Shown piece after piece: positions 25,025 to 31,136 of a DNA stretch of 40,519 nt. Source of the DNA: Oscillospiraceae bacterium (lineage in GTDB: Bacteria; Bacillota_A; Clostridia; Oscillospirales; Oscillospiraceae); NCBI GenBank assembly GCA_902786615.1, contig CADADE010000023.1:1-40519 (forward strand), written 5' to 3'. The notes beneath the pieces are model-generated. The model was not told the DNA's origin and searched no databases. It worked only from the letters and a program-made list of their open reading frames with translations. A program made the translations under genes and the position numbers. The number at the start of each line of letters is the position of its first letter. Positions within the stretch are counted from its first letter, which is position 1.

Positions 25025-25912
25025 ATGGTTGAAGGAAGAATTATCAAAGCCCTCAGCGGCTTTTACTACGTCGCCTCGGAGAGGGGTGTCATAGACTGCA
25101 AGGCGCGCGGCCGTTTCCGTCTGGACGGCAGCTCGCCGCTCGTCGGCGACCGCGTGCAGTGCAGCCTGGACTTAAACGGCAAGGGCCGCATCGATAAGGT
25201 GTATGAGCGAAAAAACTGGTTCATCCGCCCGGCGGTCGCCAACATCGACACCCTTGTCTTTATCGCGGCGAACACCAACCCCGTGACCGATCCCTTCCTC
25301 GTGGACCGCTTCTCCGTCATCGCGGCGGAGGCGGGCTGTGAGCTCGTGATCTGCATCAACAAGGCGGACATCGATCCCGGCAATCAGCTCTACGAAATTT
25401 TCACCAAAGCCGGCTTCCCGGTCGTGCGCACCAGCGCGGAGACAGGGGAGGGGATGGACGAGCTGCTGCGGCTTCTGAAAGGGAAGCTCAGCGCTTTCAG
25501 CGGAAACTCCGGCGTCGGAAAGTCCAGCATTTTAAACACCCTCCTGCCGGACGCCCGTATCAAGACCGGCGAGGTGAGCGAAAAGCTCGGCCGCGGCAAG
25601 CACACCACGCGCCATGTGGAGCTTTACGATCTGGGCGAGGGTACATATATCGCTGACACGCCGGGCTTTGCCTCGCTGGATGTGACGATGACCAATGTCA
25701 TCTTAAAAGAGAACCTGCAATATGATTTCCCGGATTTTGGTTCTTTTCTCGGAAAGTGCCGCTTTGACGACTGCGCCCACCTGAGAGAGCCGGGCTGCGC
25801 CGTCACGCAGGCGCTTGCGGAGGGTCGGATCGCGGAGAGCCGCTACCGCTCCTATGCGCGGCTCTATGAGATCAGCGCCCAGCACAAATTCTGGGAATAC
25901 AAAGACGTATAA
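25025..25912 (+). CDS. rsgA: Ribosome small-subunit GTPase RsgA
   Basis: Circularly permuted GTPase for 30S maturation. 295 aa: OB domain at 1-65; G4 NKAD (INKADIDPG); G1 GNSGVGKSS; GKHTTRH (G2); G3 DTPGF; C-terminal zinc site CRFDDCAHLREPGC (Cys-Cys-His-Cys). All motifs intact. Ribosome site AGGAGCAG (25009-25016). Its TAA stop (25910-25912) lies inside the 11-bp duplication created by the following MITE-like insertion, so the protein end is unchanged but the native 3' UTR was displaced. rpe and thiN, which follow in Bacillus, are absent. Confidence 0.96.
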   Translation: MVEGRIIKALSGFYYVASERGVIDCKARGRFRLDGSSPLVGDRVQCSLDLNGKGRIDKVYERKNWFIRPAVANIDTLVFIAANTNPVTDPFLVDRFSVIAAEAGCELVICINKADIDPGNQLYEIFTKAGFPVVRTSAETGEGMDELLRLLKGKLSAFSGNSGVGKSSILNTLLPDARIKTGEVSEKLGRGKHTTRHVELYDLGEGTYIADTPGFASLDVTMTNVILKENLQYDFPDFGSFLGKCRFDDCAHLREPGCAVTQALAEGRIAESRYRSYARLYEISAQHKFWEYKDV

Positions 25913-26145
25913 GAGAATGTGCGTATCGGGTTAACTCAGCAAGCCCTAAATCTAACCTCCCTTTGGAAAAAGGGAGGTGGCCGAAGGCCGGAGGGATCGA
26001 AACAGAATCTGCGAAAGGCTCTGTTTAAGCTTTTTGCAGCTCGGCCGATCCCTCAGTCACAGCCTCGCGGGAGATCGGCTGTGACAGCTCCCTTTCGCAA
26101 AGGGAGCTTAGAAGCTGATGCAAGCCGATACGCATATAAGAGAAT
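25908..26145. mobile_element. MITE-like palindromic element with 11-bp target duplication
   Basis: A ~216-bp non-coding insert (25919-26134) flanked by identical TATAAGAGAAT at 25908-25918 and 26135-26145. Ends are inverted: TGCGTATCGG at the left and its complement CCGATACGCA at the right. Inside are CCTCCCTTT-GGAA-AAAGGGAGG (25956-25977), TCACAGCC/GGCTGTGA, and AGCTCCCTTT-CGC-AAAGGGAGCT (26086-26108). No transposase. The target copy includes the rsgA stop codon. The CTCCCTTT/AAAGGGAG hairpins resemble intergenic repeats I recall from gut Clostridia; this is memory, not a search. Confidence 0.8.
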
Positions 26146-26170
26146 ATCAAGACCGCCCCCCGCATATGCT
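26142..26170 (+). promoter_or_regulatory. Candidate sigma-E-type sporulation promoter inside the rsgA terminator
   Basis: GAATATC (26142-26148), 14-bp spacer, CATATGCT (26163-26170), compared with the Bacillus sigma-E pattern KMATATT-N14-CATANNNT. A start near 26177 would lie in the terminator loop, so the message lacks the left stem arm and leaves the GGGGGGCGG segment free as a ribosome site for the gene at 26202. Fits sporulation genes spoVM and sipL downstream. By-eye match; short motif. Confidence 0.4.
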
Positions 26171-26201
26171 GTAGAGAGTTACAGCGCGGGGGGCGGTTTT
26201 T
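26152..26201 (+). terminator. Strong rho-independent terminator of the yicC-rsgA operon
   Basis: Perfect 12-bp arms ACCGCCCCCCGC (26152-26163) and GCGGGGGGCGGT (26186-26197), extended inside by GCTGTA/TACAGC, followed by TTTTT. It sits 239 bp after the rsgA stop only because of the MITE-like insertion; without it the gap would be 12 bp. Confidence 0.9.
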
Positions 26202-26354
26202 ATGCGCAGAGGGCGCCGCTGTCTATGGGGGCTGGTCGCCATCATCCTGGGACTGATCATTCTGCTGTCCCTTATCCTGCCGTCGGGCTTCTGGTGGTTT
26301 CTGGCGGCGGCGGCTCTGATCGGCGGCGGACTATGGCAGATGCACTGCTGCTGA
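26202..26354 (+). CDS. 50-aa membrane protein upstream of spoVM
   Basis: Not assigned to a named family. MRRGRRCLWGLVAIILGL opens with a basic cap, then two hydrophobic helices (about 8-27 and 29-45, split by LPSGFWWF), ending WQMHCC. Basic N-cap, two helices and terminal double Cys look like a real small integral membrane protein rather than a chance frame. ATG 26202 directly follows the terminator T-run; the only ribosome-site-like sequence, GGGGGGCGG, is in the terminator's right arm and is usable only on transcripts starting inside the hairpin. Lies 31 bp before spoVM, so a sporulation membrane role is plausible inference. Confidence 0.6.
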   Translation: MRRGRRCLWGLVAIILGLIILLSLILPSGFWWFLAAAALIGGGLWQMHCC

Positions 26355-26385
26355 ATCGCGGCAGGCGCAGGGAAAGGAGACAGCA

Positions 26386-26451
26386 ATGAAGGTGATTGTT
26401 TTCCGCATGCCTCGGTTTCTGGCAAAAATCCTGATCCGATTACGGCTATAG
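26386..26451 (+). CDS. spoVM: SpoVM-like 21-aa spore membrane-curvature peptide
   Basis: The whole protein is MKVIVFRMPRFLAKILIRLRL-length (21 aa). It aligns without gaps to Bacillus SpoVM (26 aa): M1, K2, hydrophobic 6, basic 7, hydrophobic 8, Pro9, basic 10, Phe11, Leu12, Ile15 coincide, and Pro9 is important for SpoVM function. SpoVM is an amphipathic helix that marks the convex outer forespore membrane and recruits SpoIVA. Excellent ribosome site AAAGGAG (26373-26379) 6 nt before ATG. Context agrees twice: Bacillus spoVM lies downstream of rsgA, and the next gene here is the SpoIVA partner sipL. Too short for ordinary gene finders. Confidence 0.82.
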   Translation: MKVIVFRMPRFLAKILIRLRL

Positions 26452-26455
26452 GGCG

Positions 26456-26480
26456 CTTCCCCGGCATAAAGCCGGGGAAG
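26456..26480 (+). promoter_or_regulatory. Stem-loop between spoVM and sipL
   Basis: Perfect 10-bp arms CTTCCCCGGC (26456-26465) and GCCGGGGAAG (26471-26480), loop ATAAA, 5 nt after the spoVM stop. No T-run, so a stability or partial-termination element separating spoVM and sipL expression levels. The remaining 80 bp before sipL hold no convincing gene. Confidence 0.65.
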
Positions 26481-26560
26481 GCGGCATAGCATGTACAGGT
26501 CTCCATTTGCCGCTTATGGAGATCAGGCGCACGAGTTCGAGCGGCAGAATGGAGCATCGC

Positions 26561-28051
26561 ATGGACATCAGCTTTTTGAGCAAGGAAATCCCCATTTACA
26601 GAGAATACGACCGTCAGGCCAGACGCACGCAGGAGAGTGTCGAGTGCGTTGTGCCCGATACGGACGCCGACATCGGAAAGATCGCCGCTGTGCAGAGCGA
26701 GGTCTTTCTCAAAAGCAAGGATCTGAGCGCGCGGGGCGTACTGGTGACAGGTGAGCTTGCCGCAAGCGTGCTGTACATCCGGGACGGCAGCGAGGGGATC
26801 ACGGCCCTTGCGATCCGTAAGCCCTTTTCCCTGGAATTCGAGCTGGAGGAGCCGGAGTCAGACACGCTCTCACAGATCGCGCTGTTTTTGCAGGGCACGG
26901 ACGTGCGCGTGATCAATCCGCGGAAAATCTCCCTGGCCTTTGAGGCAGAGGGCGTATTGCACAGCTACCGGAGGGAGAAGCTTCGCGTGGAGTCGGCGCT
27001 CCCGGATGATACGCCGGGCCTGCACGCCCGTATTGAGGCGCAGACCCTCACCGTCCCGTGCGCGGTGTGCGAAAAGAGCCTCGCCGTCAACGAGCAGTTC
27101 GGCTTTTCACAGCAGAGCCCCGCCGTCCTGCTTGCGGAGAAGGCCGCGCTGTATATCACGGACTGCCAGCTCATCGGAACGAAGGCCATCGTGAAAGGCA
27201 GCGCGGAGATCCGCGTGACCGCCGCTGCGGCGGAGGGCGCCGTGCCCTTCGTCTCCGTCTTCACCGCGCCCTTTTCGCAGATCCTGGAAGTGGGCGTCGA
27301 GAGCATGAGCCACTGTCTGATCCGGCCGGAAATCACCGGGGCCTATTACGATCTGGTGGACGCCATCAACGGCGAGAAGGCCCTGGACGTCGAGCTGCAC
27401 GCCGTCCTGCAGCTTGTCTGCTGCGAGAAGCAGGAGATCCGCTGCATCACGGACGCTTACAGCAACCTCATGCCAGCCCAGCTCCTTTGCAGGACCGAAG
27501 AATACCGCGAGACCGGCACCGCTGAGACGCGAACCCTCAGCGCGCGGGAGAAGCTCAGTCTCACGGAGCAATGCCGGGAGCTGCTGCACAGCTTCGCCTC
27601 CGTCTCCCGCGTCTCGGCAGAGGCGGGAAAGCTCACGGCGTCTGTCAACCTGGATTTTCTCTATCTCAACGCAGAGGGGCGTCTCGCCGCCTGCCGGAGA
27701 AGCTTGGCGCTGAGTCAGGACGCCGCGCCGGAGGAGCTGCGCATCGTCGGGATCGGGGCGCTGCAAACGGAGCTGAGCGCGGAGGGGGAGCAGGTCAACT
27801 GCGCCGTATCGCTGGAGCTGCGCTGCGCTACGGAACGGAAAAAGGAGATCAGCATGGTGGACGGGATCATGCTGGACGAGGAACGGCTATACTGCCAGGA
27901 CGCGCTGCCGACGCTCACGCTGGTGCGGCGGGAAGGGGAGAGTATCTGGAACCTTGCCAAGCGCTATCATTCCAGCGAAGCGCTGATCCTGGACCGGAAC
28001 GCAAACCCGGAGGACGCCGGGCGCATGCTGATGATCCCGAAATGTATATGA
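26561..28051 (+). CDS. sipL: SipL-like spore coat morphogenesis protein (SPOCS domains + LysM)
   Basis: 496 aa. Two to three DUF3794/SPOCS units (about 20-120, 165-255 and 300-405: e.g. ESVECVVPDTDADIGKI, VKGSAEIRVTA, LTASVNLDFLYLN) and a C-terminal LysM domain (about 450-496: VRREGESIWNLAKRYHSS, ILDRNAN, MLMIPK). In Clostridioides difficile SipL binds the SpoIVA ATPase through its LysM and is needed for coat localisation. ATG 26561 is chosen because GGAG (26551-26554) is 6 nt upstream; longer in-frame starts add unrelated residues. Adjacent spoVM supports the role. A general SPOCS-LysM exopolymer protein is the alternative. Confidence 0.85.
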   Translation: MDISFLSKEIPIYREYDRQARRTQESVECVVPDTDADIGKIAAVQSEVFLKSKDLSARGVLVTGELAASVLYIRDGSEGITALAIRKPFSLEFELEEPESDTLSQIALFLQGTDVRVINPRKISLAFEAEGVLHSYRREKLRVESALPDDTPGLHARIEAQTLTVPCAVCEKSLAVNEQFGFSQQSPAVLLAEKAALYITDCQLIGTKAIVKGSAEIRVTAAAAEGAVPFVSVFTAPFSQILEVGVESMSHCLIRPEITGAYYDLVDAINGEKALDVELHAVLQLVCCEKQEIRCITDAYSNLMPAQLLCRTEEYRETGTAETRTLSAREKLSLTEQCRELLHSFASVSRVSAEAGKLTASVNLDFLYLNAEGRLAACRRSLALSQDAAPEELRIVGIGALQTELSAEGEQVNCAVSLELRCATERKKEISMVDGIMLDEERLYCQDALPTLTLVRREGESIWNLAKRYHSSEALILDRNANPEDAGRMLMIPKCI

Positions 28052-28056
28052 AAAAT

Positions 28057-28091
28057 GAGAGCACAGCGGCATTTGCTGTGCTCTCGTTTTC
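28057..28091. terminator. Bidirectional terminator between sipL and the cNMP-domain pair
   Basis: Perfect 11-bp arms GAGAGCACAGC (28057-28067) and GCTGTGCTCTC (28075-28085). GTTTTC follows on the plus strand (end of sipL) and CATTTTTC on the minus strand (end of the 28103 gene). Confidence 0.88.
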
Positions 28092-28102
28092 ATATGCAGG
28101 AA

Positions 28103-28567
28103 TCAGAACTGCGCGGAATTGAAAACCTCGTTATAGAGGTCCATATGCTCCGCGATCCAGGCGCTTCTGGGGTCGCCGTTTCTCTCGGCCCGGTCGTTTT
28201 CGTAAATGGTACGGCAGACCTCGTAATAGTTCTGCGTGGTCTCGCGCAGACGCTTGGAAAGCTGGCGCATGATCTTCAAAAGCTTTTCGGGCTTATCCTG
28301 GAAGTACTCTTCCAGATCCGCCTCGGTGAGCTCCGTGACGGTCGTGCCGTCCTCAAGGGCGACGACGGTGGCGGTTCTGGGGTAGCAGCCGATCAGACCG
28401 ATCTCACCGAAAACCTGCTCCTTGTCGAGCTCGGCGATCTTCTTCTCCTGGGCGGTGCCGAAGGCGGAGAAAACGCCGACTCTGCCGCTGACGATATCAT
28501 ACATGGTGGAATCAAAGGAGCCTTCCTTGACGATAATTTCCCCGCGTTTGAATACAATGTTTTTCAT
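28103..28567 (-). CDS. Stand-alone cyclic-nucleotide-binding domain protein (copy 2)
   Basis: 154 aa. A single cNMP-binding beta-roll (about 1-115) with a helical tail, no DNA-binding HTH, no channel or kinase part. The phosphate-binding cassette FGEIGLIGCYPRTAT keeps the Glu and Arg needed for cAMP/cGMP contact. N-terminus MKNIVFKRGEIIVKEG. ATG 28567 chosen since AAAGGGAG lies 8 nt upstream; a GTG at 28576 would sit inside that ribosome site. Second gene of a two-gene minus-strand operon, 18 bp after its paralogue. Function unknown; likely acts by protein-protein contact when bound to a nucleotide. Confidence 0.85.
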   Translation of the reverse strand: MKNIVFKRGEIIVKEGSFDSTMYDIVSGRVGVFSAFGTAQEKKIAELDKEQVFGEIGLIGCYPRTATVVALEDGTTVTELTEADLEEYFQDKPEKLLKIMRQLSKRLRETTQNYYEVCRTIYENDRAERNGDPRSAWIAEHMDLYNEVFNSAQF

Positions 28568-28585
28568 CCTGTACACTCCCTTTCC

Positions 28586-29062
28586 TCAGACGTCACCGTA
28601 AAAATTGAAGCTGCCGTAGAGATCGCAGAACTTCTTGATTTTATCAAGCAGGCTTTCGCTCTTCGCGGTCCCGTTTTTTTCGGCTTCGACAGTCTCGTGC
28701 ACAGTGCGGCAGGCGTTCAGATAGTCCTGCGTGGTGTTGCGCAGGCGGGAGCACAGTTGAAGCAGGACCTGCAGGATCTTGGCCTTGCCCTGGGCAAAAT
28801 ATTCATTAAAATCTTCTTCGGCCACGCGCGTCAGAATGGTGTCGTTTTCCAGCACAACAGCGGTGGCAGACCGGGGGGCGCTGTCCAGAAGCGCCATCTC
28901 GCCGAAGATATCCGTCGGCATCAGGTGCGCGACCTTTTTTTCGTTCGGCCCGCCGTAATCCTTGTAGATGCCGACGCATCCGTTTTCGATTTCATACAAG
29001 CAATCGCCGGACTCTCCCTCTTTGAAAATGATGGTTCCGCGGGAGTAGGATTTTACATCCAT
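28586..29062 (-). CDS. Stand-alone cyclic-nucleotide-binding domain protein (copy 1)
   Basis: 158 aa paralogue of the following gene: same layout, cassette FGEMALLDSAPRSAT with Glu and Arg conserved, then a helical tail (LQLCSRLRNTTQDYLNACRTVHE) clearly homologous to the partner's LRQLSKRLRETTQNYYEVCRTI-type tail. No HTH, so not a CRP regulator. AGGAGGT ribosome site and its own promoter at 29112-29140. The tail similarity suggests hetero- or homodimer formation. Role unknown. Confidence 0.85.
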   Translation of the reverse strand: MDVKSYSRGTIIFKEGESGDCLYEIENGCVGIYKDYGGPNEKKVAHLMPTDIFGEMALLDSAPRSATAVVLENDTILTRVAEEDFNEYFAQGKAKILQVLLQLCSRLRNTTQDYLNACRTVHETVEAEKNGTAKSESLLDKIKKFCDLYGSFNFYGDV

Positions 29063-29111
29063 GATTATGACCTCCTGTGTATATGTTTGTTTTCAGTTTT
29101 TTATGCTTTAT

Positions 29112-29140
29112 ATTATACACATCCCATCGGAGAAATGCAA
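29112..29140 (-). promoter_or_regulatory. Sigma-A promoter of the cNMP-domain operon
   Basis: Minus strand: TTGCAT (29140-29135), 17-bp spacer, TATAAT (29117-29112); predicted start ~45 nt before the first gene. Confidence 0.7.
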
Positions 29141-29186
29141 GGCGTTTGCTATATCGGACGCAAAAAAAGAGTTCGCTGCAAAATGG

Positions 29187-29344
29187 CGACCGTAGGGGCT
29201 GATGCCTTCATCAGCCCGTCGGTATAACCCGACGTTCAGCACAATTCCCGGATAATGATGTGAACCAGCACATGTTATCCGGGAATTATTGGTTTTTGGC
29301 AGGATTATCAAGCGGGTCGATCTGGGGATCGACCCCTACGGAGC
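29187..29344. repeat. Hairpin-rich intergenic repeat bounded by CCGTAGGGG inverted ends
   Basis: CCGTAGGGG (29190-29198) and its complement CCCCTACGG (29333-29341) bound ~150 bp made of three hairpins: GGCTGATG/CATCAGCC (29197-29216), AATTCCCGGATAA/TTATCCGGGAATT (29243-29287, perfect 13-bp arms with an inner ATGTG/CACAT), and GGGTCGATC/GATCGACCC (29314-29335). It fills most of the 301-bp gap between the two minus-strand operons, and may act as the terminator for the lysine transporter operon ending at 29364. No coding sequence. No clear target duplication found. Confidence 0.7.
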
Positions 29345-29363
29345 TAAAGTGCTGGGGAAGGCT

Positions 29364-30104
29364 TCAGCTTTTGCGGAAACGGGCGAGGAAATCCACCGTC
29401 TCCAGGCGCTGGGGGTGGTTGAAAAGCTGGTCGGGGCTGCCCTGCTCGCAGATGACGCCGTTATTCATGTAGACCACGCGGCGGCTCACATCGCGGGCGA
29501 AGGCCATCTCGTGCGTGACCACCAGCATGGTCATGCCGCTCTCGGCCAAGGCCTTCATGACGTTCAAAACCTCCCCGACCATTTCGGGGTCGAGGGCGGA
29601 GGTCGGCTCGTCAAAGAGCAGGATCTCGGGGTCCATGGCCATGGCGCGGGCGATGGCGACGCGCTGCTTCTGGCCGCCGGATATCTGCCGGGGCCGGGCG
29701 TTGATGTAGGGGGCCATGCCCACCTTCTCAAGATACTCCATCGCGTGGCTGCGGGCGCTCTCGCGGTCACGCCCCAGCACCTTGACCTGGCCGACGATGC
29801 AGTTTTCGAGCACCGTCATGTTGTTGAAGAGGTTGAAGGACTGGAACACCATGCCCACATGGGCGCGGTAGGCGGGAGCGTTGGTGCCGCGCGAGAGGAC
29901 GTTGCGCCCGTGATAGAGGATCTCGCCCGAGGTGGGCGTCTCCAGGAGGTTGATGCAGCGCAGAAGCGTGGACTTGCCGGAGCCGGATGCGCCGATGATG
30001 CTGATGACGTCCCCGGCGTCAACCGTGAAGTCTATATCCCGCAGCACCTGGTTGGTGCCGAAGGTCTTGGAAAGATGATTGATCTGAAGAATACTGTCGC
30101 TCAT
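29364..30104 (-). CDS. Lysine (polar amino-acid) ABC transporter ATP-binding protein
   Basis: 246 aa, GlnQ/HisP family. Walker A GASGSGKS (38-45), [16 protein letters not shown], signature [15 protein letters not shown], Walker [16 protein letters not shown] and switch His in [16 protein letters not shown] 30104 taken as start ([15 protein letters not shown]) with GGAGGTGAG upstream; a longer in-frame start would lie in the permease gene. Third gene of the riboswitch-led operon, 1 bp after the permease stop, so coupled. Lysine specificity comes from the riboswitch, not from this protein. Confidence 0.92.
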   Translation of the reverse strand: MSDSILQINHLSKTFGTNQVLRDIDFTVDAGDVISIIGASGSGKSTLLRCINLLETPTSGEILYHGRNVLSRGTNAPAYRAHVGMVFQSFNLFNNMTVLENCIVGQVKVLGRDRESARSHAMEYLEKVGMAPYINARPRQISGGQKQRVAIARAMAMDPEILLFDEPTSALDPEMVGEVLNVMKALAESGMTMLVVTHEMAFARDVSRRVVYMNNGVICEQGSPDQLFNHPQRLETVDFLARFRKS

Positions 30105-30105
30105 A

Positions 30106-31050
30106 TCAGTTCTCACCTCCGCGTTTTCCGCCGTGACTTTCGCGCCGCTGATCGGCGCGCCGACCCTCGCGCTCTGCCGTCTCCTTCTCGATCTGACGGC
30201 GCAGCTTCTCGCGCTGCATGCTCTTGACCGCCTCGGGGCTGCGCTCGTCAAAGGGGGAGCGACTGTCGGGATGGGTATAGGTGCCCGCAGTCATGGTGAG
30301 CTGGTCGGTCTGCACCAGCTCGTAGCTCGCCGAGCCGTCCATTCGCTTCTCCAACCAGCGCAGCAGGAAGGAGGCGAGCAGCGTCATCGTGAGGTAGCCG
30401 ATCATCTCCACCGTGGCGGAGGGGAAGTAGAGGTAGCTTGCGCCCACGGCGGCGCGGTGCGCCGCGAAGAAGTCCGGGAAGCCGATGATGAACATGACGG
30501 AGGTGTCCTTGACGTTGATGATGAAGTTGTTGCCGATCTGCGGCATGATATTGCGCAGGGCCTGGGGGAGGATCACGTTTGTCATCGTCTGCACGTGGGT
30601 CATGCCGATGGCCTTTGCGCCCTCGGTCTGACCGGGGTCCACGGAAATGATGCCGCCGCGCACGGACTCCGCCATGTAAGCGCCGGTGTTGATGGACACC
30701 ACCACGATGGCGGCGACCCAGACGGAGCTGAACTTCACGCTGTTATTGGAGAAATAGGGAAGTCCGTAGTAGAGAAAGACCGCCTGCAGCACCATGGGGG
30801 TACCGCGGAAGATTTCCACATACAGGCGGATAATCACGCGCACCAGGCCGAGGAAAAAGCGCTTGACGGGATGGTCCCTGCCGCTGGTGGGGATGGTGTT
30901 CAGCACGCCGCAGACAAAGCCGATCACGCATCCGATCACGGTGCCGACCAGGGCGAGGATCAGCGTGTTCTCGATGCCGCTGATGTAGGAGGCGCCGTAT
31001 TTGGTCCAGAGCTTGACGATATCCGCGCCGAGCTGTGCAAACTTATTCAT
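30106..31050 (-). CDS. Lysine (polar amino-acid) ABC transporter permease
   Basis: 314 aa, HisM/GlnP family. Five or so membrane segments with [13 protein letters not shown] and the EAA loop [25 protein letters not shown] (about residues 140-165) that docks the ATPase. Residues ~245-314 form a long, very charged tail (runs such as [19 protein letters not shown]) absent from textbook members, where the protein ends after the last helix. The tail's codon use and GC resemble the rest, so it seems native. Ribosome site AAGGAGA before ATG. A terminator hairpin separates it from the SBP gene, so it is probably made at lower level. Confidence 0.9.
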   Translation of the reverse strand: MNKFAQLGADIVKLWTKYGASYISGIENTLILALVGTVIGCVIGFVCGVLNTIPTSGRDHPVKRFFLGLVRVIIRLYVEIFRGTPMVLQAVFLYYGLPYFSNNSVKFSSVWVAAIVVVSINTGAYMAESVRGGIISVDPGQTEGAKAIGMTHVQTMTNVILPQALRNIMPQIGNNFIINVKDTSVMFIIGFPDFFAAHRAAVGASYLYFPSATVEMIGYLTMTLLASFLLRWLEKRMDGSASYELVQTDQLTMTAGTYTHPDSRSPFDERSPEAVKSMQREKLRRQIEKETAEREGRRADQRRESHGGKRGGEN

Positions 31051-31081
31051 ACAATTCCGATCTCCTTTTATGGGATGCCTT

Positions 31082-31115
31082 AAAAAAGCCGTGAGAGGCG
31101 ATGGCCTCTCACGGC
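31082..31115 (-). terminator. Intrinsic terminator between SBP and permease genes
   Basis: On the minus strand, perfect 12-bp arms GCCGTGAGAGGC (31115-31104) and GCCTCTCACGGC (31099-31088) with a 4-nt loop, then TTTTTT (31087-31082). Lies inside the operon, 22 nt after the SBP stop, so it should let SBP exceed permease and ATPase. Confidence 0.88.
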
Positions 31116-31136
31116 CTCAGATTATGTGCCTGTGAA

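Noticed and set aside
25919..26389. 156-codon frame covering the MITE-like element and the small membrane gene
   Set aside because: Starts at the element end, crosses its hairpins and a terminator in one frame by chance; the 50-aa and SpoVM frames have better signals.
26491..26754. 87-codon frame overlapping the sipL start
   Set aside because: No ribosome site, overlaps sipL out of frame.
28055..29227. 390-codon plus-strand frame opposite the two cNMP-domain genes
   Set aside because: Crosses two clear minus-strand genes with ribosome sites, a promoter and the bidirectional terminator; sequence is antisense-like.
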